Part shown: positions 57,047-64,000 of the stretch, in pieces
Layout: every line of letters starts with the position of its first letter
How positions within the stretch are numbered: position 1 is the stretch's first letter
Position numbers and translations under genes: made by a program
Assembly: GCF_002846495.1 (NCBI RefSeq)
Contig: NZ_PJNE01000001.1
Coordinates: 806,001 to 870,000, forward strand
DNA from: Phycicoccus duodecadis
GTDB taxonomy: Bacteria; Actinomycetota; Actinomycetes; Actinomycetales; Dermatophilaceae
DNA length: 64,000 bases
Reading direction: 5' to 3'
The notes under the pieces: model-generated
What the model saw: only the letters and a program-made list of their open reading frames with translations
What the model was told of the DNA's origin: nothing
The model's database searches: none

Positions 57047-57838
57047 TCAGAGGAACTTCTGGGCGCTGAGGAACTCGGCGAGGCGAGCCCCGCCCTCGCC
57101 CTCGTCGGTGACGATCTGCCCCTGCTCGCGCGGCGGGCGCTTGGCGAAGGTGACGACGGTGGTCCACGCGGCGTCGAGGCCGACCTGCGAGGCCTCGAGC
57201 CCCAGGTCGGCGAGCGACCAGGTGTCGACCTGCTTCTTCTTGGCGGCCATGATCCCCTTGAACGAGGGGTAGCGCGGCTCGTTGATCTGGTCGGTGACCG
57301 ACACCAGCGCCGGCAGCGAGGCCTCGACGGTCTCGGACGCGGTGTCGCCGTCGCGCCGGATGGTGACGGTGCCGTCGCCGACGGTGAGCTCGGAGGCGTA
57401 GGTGACCTGGGGCAGGCCCAGGCGCTCGGCCATCATCGCCGGGACGACGCCCATGGTGCCGTCGGTCGAGGCCATCCCGGTGAGCACGAGCTCGGGGCTG
57501 CCGTCGGTGGCCTTCTTGACGGCCTCGGTGAGCACCAGCGAGGTGGCGACCGCGTCGGAGCCGTGGATGGCGTCGTCCTGGACGTGGACCCCGCGGTGCG
57601 CGCCCATCTGGAGGGCCTTCTTGATGGCGTCGGCGGCCGCCGGGGGGCCCACCGTGACGACGACGACCTCGCCCTCGCCCCGGGCCTCGACGATCTTCAG
57701 GGCCTCCTCGACGGCGTACTCGTCGAGCTCGGACAGCAGACCGTCGACGGCGTCGCGGTCGACGGTGCTGTCGGACTCCTGGAACGTGCGCTCGGACTGG
57801 GCGTCCGGGACGTACTTGACGCAGACGACGATGTTCAT
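57047..57838 (-). CDS. etfB: Electron transfer flavoprotein beta subunit
   Basis: 263 residues, usual EtfB length. Binds AMP and pairs with EtfA. Start MNIVVCVKYVPDAQSERTF, middle LDEYAVEEALKIVEARG and the conserved LPALVSVTDQINEPRYPSFKGIM near 190. ATG 57838. The operon etfBA probably serves fatty acid oxidation together with the CoA ligase and enoyl-CoA hydratase elsewhere in the window. Confidence 0.96.
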   Translation of the reverse strand: MNIVVCVKYVPDAQSERTFQESDSTVDRDAVDGLLSELDEYAVEEALKIVEARGEGEVVVVTVGPPAAADAIKKALQMGAHRGVHVQDDAIHGSDAVATSLVLTEAVKKATDGSPELVLTGMASTDGTMGVVPAMMAERLGLPQVTYASELTVGDGTVTIRRDGDTASETVEASLPALVSVTDQINEPRYPSFKGIMAAKKKQVDTWSLADLGLEASQVGLDAAWTTVVTFAKRPPREQGQIVTDEGEGGARLAEFLSAQKFL

Positions 57839-57974
57839 GCGTGCCTCGTCCTCTTCCTGTCGCTCGTGGTCTCGCCCGGAGTGACCGGGCCGGTATCGCC
57901 CTCCATCCTCTCAGCCGGTGGGCGCTCGTCGACCACCCCCAGGGCGTGACGGTCGCCACCGTCGAGCCTCGCGC

Positions 57975-58706
57975 TCAGAAGCGCGTGCGGTAGTACGGCC
58001 GCGACACGGTCACCACGAGGGCCAGCGACGCCCGGGAGGCTCGGACCGACGCCAGGTCGGCCGCGTCGTAGCGGTCGCCGCTCAGCACGTCGTTGCCCGC
58101 GAGGTCGGGCCCCAGCGCGGCGGCGGGGTCGGTGTCCCGGGTGTCGGCCCCCGTGGGGCGGGCCTCCACCCGGGAGCCGTCGGGGCAGTCGTAGGCGGCG
58201 CGGGGCAGGCCGGCCGCGCCCTCGCGCACGACGTTGGGGTTGGTGGGCGACCAGTACTGGGTGCGCACCGCGTCGAGACCGCCACCGGGCGAGGCCTCGC
58301 AGCCGCGGCCGCGCACCGTCGCGTCGAAGTCGGTCAACGCCGGGCCGACCTCGGCGTCGGTGGCGGCCAGCTCCAGGACGCGGCTGTCGCGCACGAAGCA
58401 CTCGTGCGAGTAGGTGTCTCGGACCTTCCAGTTGTGCTGCCCGGCCAGGCAGTCGTCGAGAGTGGTGGCGGCCAGCACCGGGTGGCCCTTCGCCAGCGAG
58501 GCGCCCGCCTCCGCCAGCGCCGCCGTGGCCTCGGCCCTCGCCCGCACGGCCTCCTCGCCGTGCGGCTCGAAGTCCTCGCTGAGGACCGTGCAGCCGAACG
58601 TGGAGCACCACGCGAGGGCCCCGACCGCCCCGAGCCCCAGCACGATCGCCCCCACCACGGTCAGGACGATCGGGAGGCGGCTGCGGCGGCGGGGCGTCTC
58701 GGGCAT
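57975..58706 (-). CDS. Membrane-anchored exported protein, unknown function
   Basis: 243 residues. A basic start (PETPRRRSRLP) and one hydrophobic helix (about 11-31) precede an outside domain with several cysteines (Cys at about 32, 36, 82, 99, 132, 166), likely forming disulfides. The cysteine after the helix lacks a good lipobox (LAWC). No family recognised. ATG 58706 chosen with AGGA eight bases upstream; a GTG at 58757 is possible. Divergent from the DUF2254 gene. Confidence 0.7.
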   Translation of the reverse strand: MPETPRRRSRLPIVLTVVGAIVLGLGAVGALAWCSTFGCTVLSEDFEPHGEEAVRARAEATAALAEAGASLAKGHPVLAATTLDDCLAGQHNWKVRDTYSHECFVRDSRVLELAATDAEVGPALTDFDATVRGRGCEASPGGGLDAVRTQYWSPTNPNVVREGAAGLPRAAYDCPDGSRVEARPTGADTRDTDPAAALGPDLAGNDVLSGDRYDAADLASVRASRASLALVVTVSRPYYRTRF

Positions 58707-58795
58707 GCCGCGATCCTGCCGCCGCCGCCGCGCGCCCGCCTGAGCACCGCTGCTCACCGGCCGGGCGGGGGCACGGCTCTGACAGGATCGTGACC

Positions 58796-60088
58796 GTGAG
58801 CAGTCAGGGTGAGGGAACGCGAGGGACCGTCCGCCGCACGGTCGGACCCGTCGGCGACCCCGACTCCGTGGGCTGGTGGGAGGCGACGTGGAGACCCTTC
58901 TGGGTCCTGCCGTCGACCATCACCCTCCTGGCGGTGGTCGCCGCCACGGTGCTGCCCGTCCTCGACGACCGGGTCCTCGGCGACGTGCCGTTCGTGTTCG
59001 ACGGCAACGTCGACTCGGCGCGCAGCCTGCTGAGCACGATCGCGAGTGCGATGATCTCGGTGACGGGGCTGGTGTTCTCCATCACCCTGGTCGTGATGCA
59101 GCTGGCCAGCAGCCAGTTCACCCCCCGGCTGCTCGGCTCGTTCCTGGCGAGCCGGACCGTGCAGGTGACCCTCGGGGTCTTCACGTCCTCCTTCGTCTTC
59201 TCGCTGATGGTGCTGCGCACCATCCGCGGGGGTGACACCGTCGTCGTCCCCCAGGTCTCGGTGACGGTGGCCTTCCTGCTGGTGCTCACGAGCGTGGCGC
59301 TGTTCTTCGCGTTCATCCACCACATCACCCAGTCCATCCAGGTGGTGGAGGTGATCGACCGGGTGGCGGCCGGGACGGCGCGGGTGCTGGGCGCCGGCTC
59401 CGACGAGGAGTGGCGCGAGGGGACGGCCGGCGCGCCCGTCTGGTCGCCGATCGCCGGCCCCACGGTCGTCGTGACGACCGGGTCCGGGCACGGCTGTGTC
59501 CAGCGCATCCACTACTCCCACCTCGTCGAGTGCGCCGAACGCTCCGGGGTGCTCGTGGAGCTGATGACCCGGGTGGGCGAGGTGCGCCACCAGGGGCAGG
59601 AGCTGGCGCTGGTGCACGGGGCGGGAGCCGACGACCGGGTGGTCGACGCGGTGCGCGCCGCGATCGGGCTCGGGCGGGAGCGCAGCCTGCCCCAGGACCC
59701 CGAGTTCGGCGTCCGCCAGCTCGTCGACATCGCCGAGCGCGCCCTCTCCCCGGCCGTCAACGACCCGACGACCGCGGTCCAGGTCCTCGACGAGCTGCAC
59801 CGGCTCCTCCGGGTGGCCGCGGCGCGACCCGACCGGTCGCCCCATCTCGTCGACGGTCACGGCGTCGTGCGCGTCCTCGACCGGCCCACCGGCTTCGCGC
59901 GGCTGCTCGACCTGGCCGTCGACGAGATCGCGCACTACGGAGCCGACGACCTCCAGGTGCCGGCCCGCATCGAGGGCGTGCTGGCCGACCTGGCGGGGAT
60001 GGCGCGCCCGGAGCACGCCGCCACCGTCGAGCAGAAGCGCGCGGCGCTCCGGGCGCGCCACGGTGGCCGGCACGCGGACGCCGGCTGA
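58796..60088 (+). CDS. DUF2254 membrane protein
   Basis: 430 residues. Four hydrophobic segments in the first 180 residues, with the family-typical SAMISVTGLVFSITLVVMQLASSQFTPRLL near 85-115, then a soluble C-terminal domain including ALSPAVNDPTTAVQVLDELHRLL. Function of DUF2254 unknown. GTG 58796 was chosen: CAGGAT lies seven bases upstream in the leaderless geometry; GTG 58790 is the alternative. Its stop and the enoyl-CoA hydratase stop converge with one base between them. Confidence 0.82.
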   Translation: MSSQGEGTRGTVRRTVGPVGDPDSVGWWEATWRPFWVLPSTITLLAVVAATVLPVLDDRVLGDVPFVFDGNVDSARSLLSTIASAMISVTGLVFSITLVVMQLASSQFTPRLLGSFLASRTVQVTLGVFTSSFVFSLMVLRTIRGGDTVVVPQVSVTVAFLLVLTSVALFFAFIHHITQSIQVVEVIDRVAAGTARVLGAGSDEEWREGTAGAPVWSPIAGPTVVVTTGSGHGCVQRIHYSHLVECAERSGVLVELMTRVGEVRHQGQELALVHGAGADDRVVDAVRAAIGLGRERSLPQDPEFGVRQLVDIAERALSPAVNDPTTAVQVLDELHRLLRVAAARPDRSPHLVDGHGVVRVLDRPTGFARLLDLAVDEIAHYGADDLQVPARIEGVLADLAGMARPEHAATVEQKRAALRARHGGRHADAG

Positions 60089-60089
60089 C

Positions 60090-60869
60090 TCAGGCGCCCT
60101 CGAAGGTGGCCTTCCCGGGCCCCTGCTCGACGAAGCTGCGCATCCCGGTCTCCTGGTCCTTCGTGGCGAAGAGCCCGGCGAACAGCTGACGCTCGATCTC
60201 GAGCCCGGTCTCGAGGTCGACCTCGAGACCGCGGTCGATGGCCTCCTTGGCGGCTCGGACGGCGAAGCGCGGGCCCCCCACGTAGCGGGCCACCAGCTCG
60301 CGCGCGGCGCTGTAGACGTCGGCTGCGGGGACCACGCGGTCGACCAGCCCGATGGCCAGCGCCTCCTGCGCGTCGACGAAGCGACCCGAGAACACGATGT
60401 CCTTGGCCTTGGCCGGGCCCACGAGGCGCGCGAGACGCTGGGTGCCCCCGGCGCCGGGGATGATGCCGAGCAGGATCTCGGGCTGGCCGAGGCGCGCGTC
60501 GTCGGCGCAGACCCGCCAGTCGCACGCGAGCGCGACCTCGCAGCCCCCGCCCAGGGCGTAGCCGGTGACGGCCGCCACGGTGGGCTTGGGGATGCGCGCC
60601 AGGGCCCGGGTGAAGTCCTGCAGGAGCGAGGAGTGCTCGACCATGTCGGTGTACGACATCGTGGCCATCTCCTTGACGTCGGCGCCCGCGGCGAAGACCT
60701 TCTCGCCGCCGTAGACGACCACCGCGGCGATGTCGGCCCGCTCGGCCGCCTCGCGGCACACCTCGACGAACGCGTGCTGGATCTCGGCGTTCAGCGCGTT
60801 CATCGGCGGCCGGTCGATGCGGATGGTGCCGATGCCGGCCTCGACCTCGAGGCGGACCAGGGCGCTCAC
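60090..60869 (-). CDS. Enoyl-CoA hydratase/isomerase
   Basis: 259 residues, crotonase fold. Oxyanion-hole segments FAAGADVKEM near 65 and GYALGGGCEVALACDWRV near 103; the two catalytic glutamates are in GGCEVAL and GQPEILLGIIPGAGGTQRL. It hydrates trans-2-enoyl-CoA in beta-oxidation, probably using the acyl-CoA ligase and EtfBA of this region. GTG 60869 overlaps the YbjN stop (GTGA) and has GGGGGAGG upstream. Confidence 0.92.
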   Translation of the reverse strand: MSALVRLEVEAGIGTIRIDRPPMNALNAEIQHAFVEVCREAAERADIAAVVVYGGEKVFAAGADVKEMATMSYTDMVEHSSLLQDFTRALARIPKPTVAAVTGYALGGGCEVALACDWRVCADDARLGQPEILLGIIPGAGGTQRLARLVGPAKAKDIVFSGRFVDAQEALAIGLVDRVVPAADVYSAARELVARYVGGPRFAVRAAKEAIDRGLEVDLETGLEIERQLFAGLFATKDQETGMRSFVEQGPGKATFEGA

Positions 60870-61336
60870 TGCCCCTCCCCCACGGGCCCGCCGGTCTCGG
60901 GGTCGATCCCGAGGATGCGCTGGTGCCAGAGGTGCACGGCCGAGAGCACCACCTGGATCGAGACCTGGGTGAGCATGCCCAGGTCGGCGCCGGCGGTGAC
61001 CACGTGCTCGCCGGTGACCACCAGCGTGGTGCCGGCGACCCCGAGCTTGACGTGGTTCATGTGCAGGTTGATCTCGTTGCACGCCTCGTGCAGCGCGAGC
61101 CGGTCACCGAGCAGCTCCTCCTGGATCTGCCACTGGCCGAACAGCCGCATGATCTCGACGTCGCCCTCGGTGCACCGGACGAAGAGCTGCTGGTCGTTGA
61201 CGGTGAACGCCACGTCGCCGTCGCCGTCGAGGTTGGGGGCGAGGCCGAGGTCGACCAGGACGTCGAGGACGCGACCACGCAGGGGGTGCTCGTCCGCGGG
61301 AGGCGGGAAGTTGGGCAGCGACGTGGGATCGGTCAT
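60866..61336 (-). CDS. YbjN-domain protein
   Basis: 156 residues with the YbjN / type III chaperone-like fold: VLDVLVDLGLAPNLDGDGDVAFTVNDQQLFV, then ACNEINLHMNHVKLGV and a C-terminal helical part. Actinobacterial YbjN proteins have unknown roles, sometimes as chaperones. ATG 61336 is six bases after TACGGT, so it is probably leaderless. Divergent from glgX. Confidence 0.8.
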   Translation of the reverse strand: MTDPTSLPNFPPPADEHPLRGRVLDVLVDLGLAPNLDGDGDVAFTVNDQQLFVRCTEGDVEIMRLFGQWQIQEELLGDRLALHEACNEINLHMNHVKLGVAGTTLVVTGEHVVTAGADLGMLTQVSIQVVLSAVHLWHQRILGIDPETGGPVGEGQ

Positions 61337-61342
61337 GGTCCC

Positions 61343-61363
61343 ACCGTAACGACTGACTAGGCT
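61343..61363. promoter_or_regulatory. Divergent leaderless -10 boxes of YbjN and glgX
   Basis: TACGGT on the minus strand (61348-61343), six bases before ATG 61336, and TAGGCT on the plus strand (61358-61363), eight bases before ATG 61372. The whole gap is only 35 bases. Confidence 0.5.
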
Positions 61364-61371
61364 TCGCCACC

Positions 61372-63540
61372 ATGTCGCCCTGGCCGGACCCGCGCACGCC
61401 GTCACCCGGGCGGCTGACCCGCGACCTGCCTCCTCCCCCCGGCGTCACCCCGACCCCCGGCGGCGCCGACGTGGCGGTCTACGCCGGCCACGCCGACGCC
61501 GTGGCGGTGAGCCTGTTCGAGCCCGGCGACACCGCCGGCGAGAGCGAGCGCGTGGTGCCGCTGCGCGAGCGCGCGCACGGCTGGTGGTTCGGCGAGGTGC
61601 CCGGGATGGGGCCGGGCCAGCGTTACAACCTGCGGGTCGACGGCCCGTGGGACCCCGAGCGCGGCCACCTGCACAACCCCGCGAAGCTGCTGCTGGACCC
61701 CTACGCGGGGGCCGTCGAGGGCTCGGTCGCCTGGGGGCGCGAGATCTACGGCCACGTGGTCGACGACGCGTGGTCCGGCGACCTCGAGGTCCGCTCGCCG
61801 CTCGACAGCCGCGGCCACGTGCCGCGCGGGGTCGTCGTCGACCACGCCTTCGACTGGGGGGCCGACGCCCCGCCCGGTCGCTCGCGCAGCGAGAGCGTGG
61901 TCTACGAGGCGCACGTGCGCAACCAGACGATGCGCCACCCCGGCGTCCCGGAGTCGCTGCGCGGCACCTACGCCGGCCTGGCCCACCCGGCCTCGGTCGA
62001 GCACCTGCTCTCGCTGGGCGTCACCGCCGTGGAGCTGCTGCCCGTCCAGGCCTTCACCCACGAGCCGCACCTGGTCCGGCGGGGGCTGAGCAACCACTGG
62101 GGCTACAACACCCTGGGCTTCCTCGCGCCGCACGCCCCCTACGCGGCCGCCACGGACCCGCAGGGCGTGGTCGACGAGGTCAAGGGCATGGTCAAGCTCC
62201 TGCACGAGGCGGGCCTCGAGGTCATCCTCGACGTCGTCTACAACCACACCTGCGAGCAGGGCCGCACCGGCGCGACGCTGTCGTGGCGCGGCCTGGACCA
62301 GCGGGCCTACTACCGCCTCGACGACCGCGGCCGGGACATCGACGTCACCGGCTGCGGCAACACCCTCGACCTGCGCCATCCGGTGGTCTGCCGGATGGTG
62401 CTCGACAGCCTGCGCCACTGGGTGCAGGAGTACCACGTCGACGGGTTCCGCTTCGACCTCGCGGTGGCCCTGGGGCGCGGACGCAGCGACGACTTCGACC
62501 CCGACCACCCGTTCCTCGTGGCCCTGCGCACCGACCCCGTGCTCTCGCGGGTCACCCTCGTCGCCGAGCCGTGGGACCTCGGCATCCACGGCTGGCGGAC
62601 CGGGCAGTTCCCGCCGCCCTTCCAGGAGTGGAACGACCGCTTCCGCGACGGCACGCGGCGGTTCTGGGTCGGCGAGGCCCGGGCGCAGTCACAGGGGCAC
62701 CCGGGGCACGACGCCCGCGACCTGGCGACCCGCCTCACGGGCTCGCACGACCTCTTCGGGGCGCGTGACCGCGGGCCCACGGCGTCGGTCAACTTCGTCA
62801 CCGCCCACGACGGCTTCACCCTCGCCGACCTGGTGTCGTACGACCACAAGCACAACGAGGCCAACGGCGAGGACAACCGCGACGGCTCCGACGGCAACGG
62901 CTCGTGGAACCACGGGGCCGAGGGGCCCACCGACGACCCGGCGGTCCTGGCCGCGCGGACCCGGGCCCTGCGCGCACTGCTCGGCACCCTGCTGCTGTCG
63001 TCGGGGGTCCCGATGATCAACGCCGGCGACGAGCTCGGGCGCACCCAGGGGGGCAACAACAACCCCTACTGCCAGGACAACGAGATCTCGTGGGTCGACT
63101 GGGACCTCGCGCCGTGGCAGGAGGACCTGCTCGCCACGACCCGCCGTCTGCTCGCCCTGCGCCGGGAGCTGCCGGTGCTGCGGCAGCGCACCTGGCTGCT
63201 GGGCCGCGACGTCGACGGCGACGGCACCCCCGACATCGGCTGGTTCGGCGCCGACGGCACGCCGATGGGCGAGCGATGGCACGACGCCCGCTCGCGGGTC
63301 CTGCAGATGGCGCTGGCCGCGCCGGCGCCCTGCGAGCCCGGGGCGCTGCTGGTGCTCAACGGCTCCTCCGACGCGGCCGAGGTGACCCTGCCGGCGCCCC
63401 CCGCCGGCGCGCGCCACCGGCTGCGCTGGGACAGCGCCCACGACCGCCCGCAGGTCGACGCGGGGAGCACCGAGGACGTCGCGGCCCCCGCCCGGGTGAC
63501 GGTCGCGCCCGGCACCCTGCGCCTCTACGCCACGGCCTGA
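61372..63540 (+). CDS. glgX: Glycogen debranching enzyme GlgX
   Basis: 722 residues. An isoamylase-type N-terminal CBM48 domain, a GH13 barrel and a C-terminal beta domain. The four GH13 regions are visible: ILDVVYNHTC, GFRFDLAVAL with the nucleophile Asp, VAEPWDLG with the acid Glu, and FVTAHDGFTLADLVSY. It cleaves alpha-1,6 branches of limit dextrin. Conserved GWFGADGTPM-like end segment present. ATG 61372; leaderless promoter TAGGCT. Terminated by the hairpin at 63574-63634. Confidence 0.95.
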   Translation: MSPWPDPRTPSPGRLTRDLPPPPGVTPTPGGADVAVYAGHADAVAVSLFEPGDTAGESERVVPLRERAHGWWFGEVPGMGPGQRYNLRVDGPWDPERGHLHNPAKLLLDPYAGAVEGSVAWGREIYGHVVDDAWSGDLEVRSPLDSRGHVPRGVVVDHAFDWGADAPPGRSRSESVVYEAHVRNQTMRHPGVPESLRGTYAGLAHPASVEHLLSLGVTAVELLPVQAFTHEPHLVRRGLSNHWGYNTLGFLAPHAPYAAATDPQGVVDEVKGMVKLLHEAGLEVILDVVYNHTCEQGRTGATLSWRGLDQRAYYRLDDRGRDIDVTGCGNTLDLRHPVVCRMVLDSLRHWVQEYHVDGFRFDLAVALGRGRSDDFDPDHPFLVALRTDPVLSRVTLVAEPWDLGIHGWRTGQFPPPFQEWNDRFRDGTRRFWVGEARAQSQGHPGHDARDLATRLTGSHDLFGARDRGPTASVNFVTAHDGFTLADLVSYDHKHNEANGEDNRDGSDGNGSWNHGAEGPTDDPAVLAARTRALRALLGTLLLSSGVPMINAGDELGRTQGGNNNPYCQDNEISWVDWDLAPWQEDLLATTRRLLALRRELPVLRQRTWLLGRDVDGDGTPDIGWFGADGTPMGERWHDARSRVLQMALAAPAPCEPGALLVLNGSSDAAEVTLPAPPAGARHRLRWDSAHDRPQVDAGSTEDVAAPARVTVAPGTLRLYATA

Positions 63541-63573
63541 CCCGTCGGTGACCGCGCCCCCGCCCGGCCCTGG

Positions 63574-63634
63574 TCGAGATGAGGCGACACGCACGTCGTC
63601 GGAGCCTCGCGGTGTGCGTGTCGCCTCCTCTCGA
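63574..63634 (+). terminator. Long hairpin terminator after glgX
   Basis: Arms of 21 bases (63574-63594 and 63614-63634) with one mismatch, loop 19. The GAGGCGACACGCAC core resembles the hairpin after ilvC at 8850-8907. Confidence 0.75.
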
Positions 63635-63705
63635 CGGGCAGGTGCACGGGCACGGGCGCCGCACCCGGCACCGCCTCGCCTCCCGGCTCGCGCGGCCCCC
63701 GGTCC

Positions 63706-63711
63706 TACACT
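63706..63711 (+). promoter_or_regulatory. Putative -10 box of the PhyH-type gene
   Basis: TACACT on the plus strand, 84 bases before the ATG at 63795; no clear -35. Confidence 0.35.
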
Positions 63712-63794
63712 GGGGGAAACGAGCCGTGCCTGCGTGCGCGGCAGCGGGAGCGGTGCCCCCGCCGTCGTCGGCACCACGTGAGGAGCATCCGAGC

Positions 63795-64000
63795 ATGACC
63801 GCGACCACCCAGGCCCCCACCGGCTTCGAGCCGCTCGACCCCGCCATCCGCGAGCAGTACGACCGCGACGGCTTCGTGGTCATCAAGGGCGCCCTGCCCG
63901 AGGAGGACCGGGCGTACTTCGAGAACGCCGTCGACCGGATCTACGCCGAGGAGGAGGCGGCCGACCGCCGCCGCCCCGACAAGTCGATCCACGTCATGGG
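63795..64000 (+). CDS. Phytanoyl-CoA dioxygenase (PhyH) family protein, N-terminal part
   Basis: Only 68 codons before the window ends. The start EQYDRDGFVVIKGALPEEDRA is the typical N-terminus of PhyH-type Fe(II)/2-oxoglutarate oxygenases, which hydroxylate small molecules such as phytanoyl-CoA or ectoine; the metal-binding His-x-Asp lies outside the window. ATG 63795 has AGGAG nine bases upstream. Confidence 0.7.
   Translation, partial: MTATTQAPTGFEPLDPAIREQYDRDGFVVIKGALPEEDRAYFENAVDRIYAEEEAADRRRPDKSIHVM

Overview
The window is a very GC-rich, densely packed bacterial chromosome segment, with strong codon bias to G/C, many GTG starts and many 1-8 base gene overlaps (GTGA, ATGA, TGATG). Together with an ilv leader peptide and attenuator, leaderless-looking promoters (TAnnnT followed 6-8 bases later by ATG/GTG), ESX-associated gene families and GlgX, this points to an actinomycete, probably a Micrococcales member of the Intrasporangiaceae type; the genus is an inference only.

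Layout. 1-3.4 kb: a minus-strand amine-catabolism operon (APC permease, aminoglycoside/choline-kinase-like phosphotransferase, FAD-dependent sarcosine/dimethylglycine dehydrogenase cut by the window edge). 3.5-18.8 kb: a branched-chain amino acid and serine supercluster on the minus strand: ilvD, an ABC exporter pair, a RraA-like protein plus a second IlvE, an attenuated ilvB-ilvN-ilvC operon, serA, leuB and ilvE. 18.8-25 kb: TspO and an MMPL transporter divergent from a MarR regulator and an SDR, then two histidine-phosphatase-family genes and a DUF937 protein. 25-28.5 kb: the gatCAB operon, leaderless by promoter position. 28.5-32.5 kb: a TRIC channel, a membrane protein, then a small ESX-accessory-like locus (two YbaB-like proteins, an EspC-like secreted protein, a large WXG-like protein). 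32.5-43.8 kb: ligA, an acyl-CoA ligase, an EamA exporter, a MetE-like protein with a DUF1272-flavoprotein fusion, pirin, then DksA-like protein, mnmA and cysteine desulfurase for tRNA thiolation. 43.8-56.0 kb: a carbohydrate or polyol catabolic island: an eight-gene minus-strand operon (ABC importer, cyclase, class I aldolase, PRISE-type SDR, zinc dehydrogenase, tartrate/malate-type dehydrogenase) divergent from GntR regulator, PfkB kinase and aldehyde dehydrogenase. 56-64 kb: etfBA, an exported protein, DUF2254, enoyl-CoA hydratase with YbjN, glgX and the start of a PhyH-type oxygenase.

How parts work together. The ilv/leu/ser genes form a nearly full valine/isoleucine route (IlvB/N, IlvC, IlvD, two IlvE) with an 11-codon leader peptide, MARVLVLAQRA, in front of a strong terminator, so ilvBNC is probably controlled by branched-chain aminoacyl-tRNA supply. 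Five GTTC motifs spaced 20-21 bp lie upstream of ilvE. The catabolic island is self-contained (importer, regulator, kinase, aldolase, dehydrogenases); its substrate cannot be named from sequence alone. Both of its ends carry the same long palindromic hairpin, with a 16-base core repeated 12 kb apart and found nowhere else I could see in the window. The ESX-accessory-like locus has no ATPase or membrane core nearby, so it would depend on a system elsewhere.

Limits: all calls come from reading the sequence; no homology search was run. Promoters and operators are pattern calls. Where several start codons are possible the choice is explained in the entry.
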